Part shown: positions 53,101 to 62,010 of the stretch, piece by piece
Layout of the letters: the number at the start of each line of letters is the position of its first letter
Position numbering within the stretch: the first letter of the stretch is position 1
Source of the DNA: Linnemannia elongata
Taxonomy: Eukaryota > Mortierellomycota > Mortierellomycetes > Mortierellales > Mortierellaceae
Direction: 5' to 3'
Assembly (NCBI GenBank): GCA_036320915.1
Contig: JAXBDG010000012.1
Coordinates: forward strand, 1,290,501 to 1,354,500
DNA length: 64,000 bases
Position numbers and translations under genes: made by a program
The notes under the pieces: model-generated
The model's input: the letters and a program-made list of their open reading frames with translations, nothing else
Database searches by the model: none
Told to the model about the DNA's origin: nothing

Positions 53101-54221
53101 CGTTTCAGGAGGACGTTGTTGCGGCGGTGCTGATGAAAAAAGTCGTGTTACCCAAGAACATTCCGGACAATATGTTGCGCGCTTTGGAGGTGTCAAGCTC
53201 GAACCAGTCGAACGACATGCACGTCCTAAGAAAGTCCCTGACTGCGGTGAATGACAAGCTTGCCCATCAGTCCAACCAAAGCCTATGGGCGAACAACATC
53301 CTTGATGCTCTTGCCAAGTCATTTCTAGCCCAGGAACAGCAACTCCGCATCCAAAGAGAAACCATCGAGTCCATGCAACAAGCAATCGACGCTATGGCGC
53401 GGCAGCTACGCCTTCAAGGCCCTGTTGCTCCGGGCAATCTAGGAAACCTCAGCTACTCACGCCAATCTGGTATTCCTGGCCCTGGCTACCTTGGTTACAC
53501 TGGCATTTCCACCCCCGCCCCCGGTTTTCTTCCTCACCTTGGCCCTTTTCCTGGACATCAGTCTCCCATGCCCAAACAAAAACAGTCCAAGCTCGTCCAA
53601 AATCGCGCATTGGTCGCCATCCAGCCGTCTCACTCAGATTCTAGTCCTCAGGTTTCGTCTATAGTATTGCCGACGAGGCCTTCTTCAGAATTGGAGCGTT
53701 TACTAAGTACGCGACCCCAAGGCATGCCGGTGTTGGAGTCACATCAACCAGAGTCCGCATCAGGGTCAGGTCCATTGACAGAGGCAGGAGTCAGCGCCTC
53801 AGTTCAACGTCCAAGCGCTCCACCTCGGGAAACCTGGTTTACTTGGACAACCCACCATGGCTCGACTAAGAGCATTTTCGAAGAGTATCAGCGATACAAA
53901 AGCGAGTTGGCGACAAGATTAGAACCCGGAGACGGAGGCAAGCATAGACTCAAGCAAAAACGACGACAGTCGGACGCAACGGAAAAGCATGTGAGCGACA
54001 TCAGAATAATTAGTACGGAGGTGGACATTCTGAAGGACAAGGTGGAACAGGAGAAGGGTGGTTCCATTTCTGCGGAGCAAGCGCTCTCTCATGCGTTTGA
54101 GGAGATGGACACTTTGGTCAAGTTTAACTCCAACAAAAACATCTTCTCCTTTGCCCAAGCTAGAACTTTTTGTGGAAAGACAGCAAAGGAACGTGAAGAA
54201 GAGAGAAAAAGCAATCAATAA
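50123..54221 (+). CDS. Crypton-type tyrosine recombinase / Ndc10-like protein, six exons (1198 aa)
   Basis: Exons 50123-50564, 50669-50839, 50943-51154, 51257-51485, 51580-52259 and 52359-54221; all GT-AG, and every junction keeps frame. Residues 1-270 are Ser/Asn/Lys-rich, with an acidic run near 165-185. The central part matches the recombinase-like domain shared by Cryptons and CBF3 subunit Ndc10: Arg505 (LLRDEDL), GGKTSQHG, RHHDVRRCSVGAMAFYLY, His636-x-x-Arg639 (THSGRHSGA), Trp662 (GGRW) and Tyr672/673 before LQKRP, then AGFRNKPFHLPR. This set fits an active site. The tail has Gln-rich helices (about 880-950), a Pro/Gly-rich stretch, and predicted coiled coil near the end. No stop or frameshift. 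A Crypton element or a domesticated DNA-binding gene are both possible. Confidence 0.8.
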
Positions 54222-56088
54222 AGGACTGGAATTATTTTTAAGCATATTTATTTATCTGCGAACGAATTATTGCACTTTCTACTTTATGACAAGATGTACT
54301 TATAGCAAACAGATGTACTTGATAGTCATAGAAAGCCAAACGGATATGGCATTCTTGACACGCGCGCACAGTGCGAAAAGTAAAAAGAAGCGCGAACTTG
54401 AATGGATGCTTGAGGCATATGACCTGACAAGCAAAGTGTCTGGTTCATAGTTTGGTAGCTGTAGGTATTCATAGGATTGAAAAAAAAGTGTGAGTAACAC
54501 AACTTAGAGGTTTCGCTTAGTCGGTGACGCACTTTGTATTGAGTATTGGATTGGGGTGTGCAAGCATGTAGCATGTAGGTAGAAGGTTCACTTGACACCG
54601 TGTTACATTCGCCAATTGCGTGTAAGCAGCTTTTTTTTTTTTTTTTTGCGCGCTACGCGCGTGTAACGATTTCATTTTTATTTTTTCAATTATTTCAGAC
54701 TCCTCAAACATGTCAAACATTTCAAACATCAAAACAGAGGGTACGCATTGGACATGTGTCAGATCTGCGACATTTCAAACATCATCGACTTGTATCATAT
54801 CAACCTCTCCAAAATGAACAAACTTTATCGATACAATAAAAAAAAAAAAAAAAAAAAAAAATGTTAATCTTCAATTGGCAGAAGGAGACGCGAACAAAAG
54901 GCTAAATTCGCAATGGTCGACCATCAACAGACAATGGGGCACTTGGAGAAAAAAAATAGGTCCAGTCAACGCACTCTAAATACAGGAACATGGTGGTCAG
55001 AAACAAAAAATGAAAAGGCATCGGGAAACTGGAACAACAGTAAGGGCCGCGGACGATCAGAGGCAACAATAGAATTGGACAATCAGAAAAAAGGGGCAGT
55101 CACAACATCGCCTTGCATAGATGTCATCACAGAAGTGAGAACGACTAAGCCCACCCAAAATAAGATACAAAACAACGGTGAGCCGCACACCCATTGCATG
55201 GCACATTAACAGCCAAACCAAGCAAAGAAAAGACAGGAATGAGAAAGGAATAAGAAAGGAATAAGAAAAGAATTAATAAAAAAAGTAAAGGTTTATGCGC
55301 GAGTGTTTAAAAAAGTCTATTCAATATGTAATGATGCGATTAAAAAAAGGAAAGAGGGAACGTTCAATCACAATGCTTGAGAAACGAATCAATCGCCATG
55401 CCAACGACAGCTGCTTCCAGCACCAAGCATCGTCGACTTCTCATAGTCAAGAGCCTGCTGGCCATTCTCAAGGTCAACTTACTCAAGAGAGCTAGGATCT
55501 TTACACAATCTGTCGCCTCTGATAACGCGGTCTCTAAATAAACGGTTTATAAAACCGCTTGAGACGTTGCCGCAACGACATCCAGCAGTACCAATAGGCT
55601 CCCTACCATCCACAATAAGGAGTGACGATAGAAGCAGTAGTAGGAACATGATACAACATTGTATGAAGTGTAGAGAGAGAATGATGAGTGAGAGGAAAGA
55701 GAGAGAGTGATGAGAGGGAGGTAGAGAGAGGGAGGAGAGGGAGGGATAAGAGGGAGGGATGAGAGGGAGGAAGAGAGGGAGGAAGAGAAAGAGATGAAAG
55801 AGCGGAAAGAGAGGGTGAGGAAACGAAAACACAAAGGAGGGAGGGATTTCAAGAAATGCAACGAAAAATAAGTAAAAAAAGGAGAGGGTAGAAAAAAAAA
55901 AGAGAGGGAGAATTGTCCGAAAACAAAAAAAGAGAGATAGAATTGTCCGAAAAGAGGGAGAATTGTCCGAAAAGAGGGAAAACAAAAAAGAGAAACGTAA
56001 AACCGTTTCAAAGTTCATAAGTCCTGTTAAATCACGTGAAGTGGGCAAACTCAAAGATTCCTTTAAGAGTTTAGAGAATTGTAAGAAA
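54222..56088. other. intergenic, low-complexity, no gene recognised
   Basis: Contains a T tract followed by a GCGCGCTACGCGCG hairpin (about 54633-54665), an AATAAA signal running into a long A tract (about 54836-54861), and a purine tract made of GAGAGGGAGG-type units (about 55670-55980). Confidence 0.5.
55670..55985. repeat. purine-rich GA/GGA tract
   Basis: About 300 bp almost only A and G on the top strand, built from GAGAGGGAGG-like units and repeated GAATTGTCCGAAAA segments at its right end. Confidence 0.75.
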
Positions 56089-56315
56089 CTAGAAAGGGTG
56101 CCCGTGGGCGATGCCACGGGTGCTGGTGCTGGCGCCGTGGTGGGAGTGGGGTGGGGTTCTTGGAGGCTCTTGGCCTTTTTTTTTTGGGTTCTCTGGGACT
56201 CTGGGATGTCGTGTTATGCGTGTGAGGGTGTGAGGGTGACCCAAGTTGAAATTGATTTACTGTGACTGTTTTGTGTTGTTGTAAGGTCCGACGGGGGCTT
56301 GCTTGTTCGGTGTTC

Positions 56316-56490
56316 GTAAAAAGAAAAAGAAAAGGAAAAAGAGAAGGAAAAAGAAAAAGAAAAGGAAAGAGAAAAGGAAAAAGAAAAAGAAGAAGAAAAG
56401 GAAAAAAGGAAAGGAAAAGGAGGGAGGGGGAAAGAAAAAAAAGAAAAGAAAAAAAAAAAAAAAAAAAGGAAAAAAAGAAAAAAAGAAATA
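56316..56490. repeat. AAAAAG/GAAAAG purine tract in Helitron
   Basis: About 175 bp of almost pure A/G on the top strand; ORFs here are Lys-Arg or Phe-Leu runs and not genes. Confidence 0.8.
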
Positions 56491-57124
56491 TCTTCCTGTC
56501 CAGAGGTGCGCGTTGTGTGTCCGGCCACCTTCGCTTCGGGGGTGCTCTTCGGGGGTCCTCTTCGGGGTGCTCTTCGAGTGCTCGTGCCTGTCTGACATCG
56601 TGCCCTCTCTTGGTGTCAAGACTCCAGTCCCGTTAGCTGAGGGGAGGGAAGGGGAGGGAAGGGGAGGGAAGGGGAGAAGAGAGGAGAACGTCTGCTGCTG
56701 TTTTCATTTCGATGCTCTCTCTTATGATCTTCACCGTCTTGATTTTTTCAACCACAGGCCCGTATGCTCTTGGCTGTTCTTAAGCACATACCAGCCCCCG
56801 CTGTGTGTCTCCAGTCTTGATTGCCTCTCTTGTGCTTCAACATTTTCGGGGGTGTGCCTGAGCGCGCGCCTGAGCATGAAAGTTGGCCAGTGGAGTAAGG
56901 AGATATCTGGAGTGAAGGAAAGGAAAAGGATAAAGACGCAACACATAGTATGATCATCAATCAAAAAAAAAGAGATCAGCAGGGGAAAGAAGTGCTTGCT
57001 TAAAAGTTCACGCAAGATTGCTTTGACGATTATGCTCGCTGTGCGCTCCCTCCCTTCTGCCGCATGCGGCGGCAGGGAAGGGAACACATAGCCCGGGCGT
57101 TGTTCTTACGATATAGCCATAGAT

Positions 57125-58105
57125 CCTCTGATTCGGGCTACGCCCTCATCCTCTTCCGTGAGCGCGCTTCGCGCAAGTTAGTGCATCTGGTTCGGGCTAT
57201 GCCCTCACACCTTCTTCTTCCCCGCGCGCTTCGCGCAAGATGACCTTGATGGTCGCGCTAAAGCACTCCATCCATTTTGCCGCAGCCGGTGCCAAGGTTC
57301 ACACAGCTCGGGCTACGCCCTCACAAAATACTGGCACTTTGGCCTTGACTGTTCCTTTAGTTCGGGCTACGCCCTCACATCCTCTTCTTCCGTGCAATTT
57401 GCGCAAGATACTGGTTCGGGCTTCGCCCTCACAAAATATGGGCGTTTTGGGCAAGATAGTCCCCCTGGTTCAGGCTACGCCCTCACAAAATACTGGCACT
57501 TCGGCCGTGATTGTTCCTTTAGTTCGGGCTACGCCCTCACACCCTCTTCTTCCGTGCGCTTCCAGCAGGATACCCTTGCTGGTTGTGCTTTGGGCAAGAT
57601 AGGTCCCCTGGTTCGGGCTACGCCCTCACAAAATTCTGGCACTTTGGCCGTGATTGTTCCTTTAGTTCGGGCTACGCCCTCACACCCTCTTCTTCCGTGC
57701 TCTTCGCGCAAGGGGGCCCATAGCTCGGGTTCCGCCCTCACAAAATACCGGTGCTTTGAGCAAAATAACCCCCCAAGTTCGGGCTACGCCCTCACATATT
57801 CTTCTTCCGTGCTCTTCGCGCAAGGGGAGCCATAGCTCGGGCTCCGCCCTCACAAAGTACTGGCGCTTCGCGCAAAATACCACCGCGCTCCGCGCAAGAT
57901 AGCCCCCCTAGTTCGGGCTACGCCCTCACACCCTCTTCTTCCGGGCTCTTCGCGCAAGGGGAGCCATAGCTCGGGCTCCGCCCTCACAAAGTACTGGCGC
58001 TCCGCGCAAAATACTGGCGCTTCGCGCAGGCGCGCTCCGCGCAAGATACTGGTTCGGGCTCCGCCCTCACAATTTTCTTTTCTTTCGTTCGGGCTCCGCC
58101 CTCAC
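57125..58105. repeat. array of 16 GGGCTACGCCCTCAC hairpin modules
   Basis: Sixteen copies of a 19-base module of type TTCGGGCTACGCCCTCAC (GGGC-tac/tcc-GCCC stem) at about 57134, 57191, 57307, 57361, 57415, 57470, 57523, 57613, 57665, 57723, 57777, 57835, 57911, 57969, 58051 and 58087. Two spacer types largely alternate: one with AAARTACTGGC, the other with CCTCTTCTTCCGTGCTCTTCGCGC. A second small hairpin (GCGCTTCGCGC) recurs in the spacers. The outermost copy is about 40 bp from the Helitron 5' end. Confidence 0.88.
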
Positions 58106-58147
58106 GTGATTTAGCAAAAAAACACTATTTTTTTAGTATAGTAGAGA

Positions 58148-58651
58148 TTCTTTTTTGACCCCGAATAAGGTGATAAGATCACCCTTCACGCGGAACTAAA
58201 AATATTTTAACTTTCCCACATCCTTTTCACCTTGCTATAGCCTTTTCTCTTTCCCAAAGTACAATACACACATACACAAAAAAGAGGACACTCCTAGCGT
58301 CCTCCTCGCTAACATGGAAGTACCCGGAATTTGACCCTCATAAAAGAGAAGTATTACAAGGCCCAACTGATACAAGGACTCCCCAAGGCTCCCCCAACAC
58401 CAGACTCCAAGTTCCGCGTTGACCTAATGGCCTCATTTTACCCCCAAATCCGCTACCACTACCTAAACGACCCATCCACCTTTCCTCAAATGATCGAGCG
58501 GTACATTGTCTCCTGTGAGTTGCACAAGGAACCTCGGTACTCTACAGCTCTCAAATTATTGAAGCAAAGCGCAACTATGGCTATGCACTACCCTTATCCT
58601 GTGCCTTCAGAAGAAAAAAAGAAGAAAAAGTGAGAGAGATGTTTTACTTTC
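58148..58651. other. spacer between Helitron and 28S fragment
   Basis: Contains a plus-strand open frame 58331-58633 of about 100 codons without an ATG start, ending in a Lys run (possible A-rich tail). Family not recognised; it may be a fragment of a retroposed gene. Confidence 0.35.
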
Positions 58652-59058
58652 GAACAAATCTATAGAACAAAGGACTTAATCTCAGAAGATCGTAGCAACA
58701 AGGCTACTCTACTGCTTACAATACCCCGTTCAATTAAAGTCGTCTGCAATGGATTTATCTCTTCCAATATTTGAAATTAACATTAGCAGGAACCTCACAA
58801 AGCCTTTCCGCTCTGCAAGATAACCCCACGTAGTATGATTCAGGATCCGAAGATCTATTCGTATTCAACTAAAAATCGGAAAAGGCGGTAATCGTCGCGT
58901 TCTAGCACGGGTTCTGACTTAGAGGCGTTCAGCCATAACCCAACGGATGATAGCTTCGGGCCATTGCCTGCTCAGGCAGGCCCAAATACCAATTATCCGA
59001 ATGAACGGTTCCTCTCGTACTAAGTTCAATTACTATTGCAACAACATTTCATCAGTAA

Positions 59059-59107
<49 letters not shown>

Positions 59108-59226
59108 ATTAGTGGGTGAACAATCCAACGCTTACTGAATTCTGCTTCAGTATGATAGGAAGAACCGACATCGAAGGATCAAAAATCAACGTCGCTATGA
59201 ACGCTTGGCTGCCACAAGCCAGTTAT
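58652..59226 (-). pseudogene. 28S rRNA 3'-terminal fragment (about 575 nt)
   Basis: On the minus strand it runs from the ACTGGCTTGTGGCAGCCAAG region through the universal AGTACGAGAGGAACCG (sarcin-ricin loop) to the 3' end of large-subunit rRNA. Identity ends sharply at 59226. There is no 5.8S, ITS or rest of 28S, so it is 5'-truncated and isolated. A stem that usually reads GGTG/CAC reads ACTG/CAGT here, with pairing kept, so the source was a functional rRNA lineage. Confidence 0.9.
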
Positions 59227-59483
59227 TAAAACCTAAGGGAAATATTTCCCTACCTTCACAAAATAAGCTTTCATCCACTTCCAAAATAGGAGAGGTCCAT
59301 GAAGAACAAACAAAGTGGCTGTTTGTGAAAATGGACGAATGAAACCTTAAAGAATGTACAGTCGATTCGAGTTTTTGTCATTTTTTTGCCTTTTTGTCAA
59401 GAATATAAGGATCCGTGCAATGTCATTTGTCAATACCCTGTTTAATTTAAATCTTTTTATTCTATCTTTTTTGAGTCAGCTGA
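59227..59483. other. intergenic 3' of the pogo-like transposase
   Basis: AT-rich. No complete inverted repeat was found with the right flank of the transposase. Confidence 0.4.
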
Positions 59484-59990
59484 CTATGTGAACCTGCGTA
59501 ACGGAAAGTGTGTTTGGGGGTATTTCTTCTTGATTCTAGCATCCTCCTCCTCAAGCAACCGCTCTTCCTCCATCCTCTCGCGCTCTCTTTTGTTGTAGTT
59601 CCTCACGAATCCTGGCTCCGCAAATCCCTCTGCAGGCGTGACTAGTTTCGCTGCAGCAGCATCCAGGTCGCGTCGCAGATCGCTGTACTCGTAATCCTGA
59701 AGAACTTCAGCCGCCCGGTGTAAAATATCAATACGCTCGTCCACGCCTATCCCCTCGCTCCAAGTCCCACTCTTCTCATACTCCAGCAACGACTGATCTG
59801 TGCTGTCGGAAGCATACAGATCATCCGCATCCATGATTGGATCCTCATAGTCGTCATCATCCGTGTCATTCTCATTAGTAAATAACTCGTCCAACGACAC
59901 CATTCTAGGATCCACATTAAAGCACTCCATAAACTCAGGTTCCTGCATTCGCTGATAGATAATATCATTGACAAGAGCCGACCCATCCAG
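59484..59990 (-). CDS. acidic C-terminal exon of the pogo-like transposase (tentative)
   Basis: An open frame of about 165 codons starting near GSALVNDIIYQR. It is acidic in the first half (TNENDTDDDDYEDP) and has a charged predicted helix near the end (RERERMEEERLLEEED). A CTACTAAT branch-like site and CAG acceptor precede it, but the only visible donor (GTATCC near 60040) leaves a phase that does not fit. Either a frameshift separates it from the transposase or the splice is different. Acidic C-terminal tails are usual in CENP-B/pogo-type proteins. Confidence 0.5.
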   Translation of the reverse strand: MDGSALVNDIIYQRMQEPEFMECFNVDPRMVSLDELFTNENDTDDDDYEDPIMDADDLYASDSTDQSLLEYEKSGTWSEGIGVDERIDILHRAAEVLQDYEYSDLRRDLDAAAAKLVTPAEGFAEPGFVRNYNKRERERMEEERLLEEEDARIKKKYPQTHFPLRRFT

Positions 59991-60008
59991 AAGCGTACTG
60001 AGCCTTGA

Positions 60009-61670
60009 TTAGTAGTCCCTTGTGTTGTCGGGATGTGTTGCTGGGATACAGTTGCTGGCCTTGGTTGGTTGATTGATTGCTGGTTCAAATATGTCAGGGA
60101 AGCGCAGCGCTACAGCCATCCTTGGATTACTGTCCATCATTGAGGCTCGGTCAGCAATATCCTCGCGCGTATCCGTAATGGCTTCCTGCACATCTGGATC
60201 GACTCCGTTGCCCGCCCTCAGCTTCTCTCTCTGGTTATCGCTCAGTATAGGGACATGTGCAAAGCAATCTCTGATGGTCCTCGGCGTAACCTCGCTCCAG
60301 GCTTGTGCGGCAAGCTGCCAACCCTCAAAGTTGGAGATCCTGGCCATAGACACCCTGACCGCCCTTGAGGAACTTCCTGTATCAGCACTAGCTTCTGCAA
60401 GCAAGCTATTTTCATAGGCGCGCCTGGCGACATGGTGACGGTAACGCCGCTTAAAAACCGCAATGATCCCAGCGTCCAACGGCTGAGTAACGGATGTAGA
60501 GTTGGCCGGCAATGCCTCGACTCTAATATTAGGAAAGTCCAGAGGAAATCGCATTGCTGCTGTATGCGATCTATAGTTGTCAACCAACAACAGGATCCTT
60601 CTGCCAGGTGTTTCCGTTTCAACGACATGCTGTGTATGCTTCAGCCATGCCAAAAAAGCACCTGCGGTCATGTAATCCGGGCGCACCATCCTCGACTTCC
60701 TGGTCCTGTCTTTGTCATCCTCTTTCCAACAGCTGCCCCATCCGTCCTGATTATCTTGGCCTGGAACCCAAGGCAACACGTCGACCTGACCCCGTAGACG
60801 AGCGCCTACTCCAGTCTTGAACCCACGTGGGAGAGTCTGGCCTAAAATAATAATAATAATAATTAATTAGAACCTTGGTATCAAATGGTACTATAACCAT
60901 CTTGTTTATAATAGCAAAATCCCTTAAGAATGCATACTCAGAACAAACGGCTTCCTCTTATCTGTGCCAGTTGCATTCACACAAAATAAGATAGAGACCC
61001 GTGTTGAAACGGACTTGGTTCCGGGTTGGCGATCAAAGTCAAGCGTCCATGGAGACATTGTTTGCAGAAAAAGACCAGTCTCATCTGCATTGTAAATATC
61101 GTCCAGTGAATACTCGGCAGCGATGGCCTTGACTCGATCAACACCGGCAGCGATCACATCCATATCCACCGAACCCGCCTCGCCCTGCATCCTATGGTAA
61201 TCCAAACCCCAGGCCTTCTTAAAACCCTCCACCCAGTAACTGCCAAAGTCTGGACGAGGAAAAGGCATAAAGCCCATCCGATTCCACAGGATCGTGTAAA
61301 CATCATGCGCCAGCGCTCTTAAGAGGACAGTGTCGACTGACAATTGACGAGATCGTATGTCATCCACCATATCAATCAATACAGCCTCAACAGCATGGTA
61401 AGGACGCTTGTCAATGCGGCATCTATTGGCTTGGTTGGGTCTTATCGCCTCGAGTCTCTCCTTATCCTTCATGAGTCGATCGATGGTATGAGGGGACCAG
61501 CCATGGTGTCGCTCGTATGATGCCTTATTGGGATCGGATCCAGTTGTAGCTCGGACGATATCACGGTGCGCAAGCCATTGTTGAAGGCGCTCCCGTCTCT
61601 CTTCCAAACTGAGTCGCCCTTTGCTGTCTTGTACATCTTCCTTTGGTGCTAGAAGTTTGAGGTGTTCCAT
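60009..61670 (-). CDS. pogo/CENP-B-like DDE transposase, two exons
   Basis: Exons 61670-60938 and 60841-60009, with a 96-nt GT-AG intron (ATTTTAG acceptor); together 521 residues. The N-terminal half has a helix-turn-helix region (about 10-150) with the CENP-B-type FGSYWVEGFKKAWGL segment. The DDE domain shows IYNADETGLF (Asp196), LLLVDNYRSH (Asp332) and the signature NSTSVTQPLDAG (Asp367). All three acidic residues are present and the frame is open, so the protein may be active. ATG at 61668-61670 (MEHLKLLAP). Transposon ends were not identified; a domesticated gene is the alternative. Confidence 0.8.
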
Positions 61671-62010
61671 GATGAATGAAAAGAGATGGTAAGGAAGCAG
61701 AGATGTCTTTGTTTCTGGGATATTGATGAAAGATGTGCAAAAGGCTATCTACAGTAGGAAAGATATGTCATTCCCATGCTGTTATGTTGCAAGATTACTT
61801 TTTTTTTGGAACGTCAAAGTTTTAATCCGAAAACGGAAGTCTAAGTGTAGCTCATGCGAGCACGGTATTCTACGTCGTTATAGCAAAGCAGAATAGATAA
61901 AGTGTACTGCGCAAAACCGAGGAAACACAATCCGTAATCTGCGCCAGGCGCACCTGCGCATACCTCCGGATGACCCTTGCTGCCCTTCGGGGGCGGTTCA
62001 AGGGGTAAGA
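61671..62010. other. spacer between transposase and LINE
   Basis: Holds the 5' side of the transposase and the 3' untranslated end of the minus-strand LINE, including a GC-rich CTTCGGGGGCG-type hairpin near 61990. No gene. Confidence 0.4.

Larger units (their letters stand above)
56089..58147 (-). mobile_element. non-autonomous Helitron with both termini, 2059 bp
   Basis: Read on the minus strand, the 5' end is TCTCTACTATACTAAAAAAA (from 58147), the classical Helitron start. The 3' end is a hairpin with a 7-bp stem (CCCGTGG/CCACGGG, 56100-56120 region), then ACCCTTT and CTAG at 56092-56089. Flanking bases are A before the 5' end and T after the 3' end, as expected for insertion between A and T. 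There is no Rep/helicase sequence inside. The 5' kilobase (57125-58105) is an array of GC-rich hairpin motifs; the 3' part has a purine tract (56316-56490). Confidence 0.75.

Noticed and set aside
54633..54665. GCGCGCTACGCGCG hairpin beside a T tract as a Helitron 3' end
   Set aside because: There is no CTRR followed by T at a suitable distance on either strand.
56303..56953. Lys-Arg-rich and Phe-rich ORFs on both strands
   Set aside because: They are translations of a purine tract inside the Helitron.
57125..58105. CRISPR-like regular repeat array
   Set aside because: The repeats are regular and partly palindromic, but spacers are themselves repeated and vary little, the host is eukaryotic, and the array lies inside a Helitron.
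58331..58633. 100-codon plus-strand ORF as a gene
   Set aside because: No ATG start, no recognised family, and it ends in a Lys run from an A-rich tract; noted only in the spacer entry.
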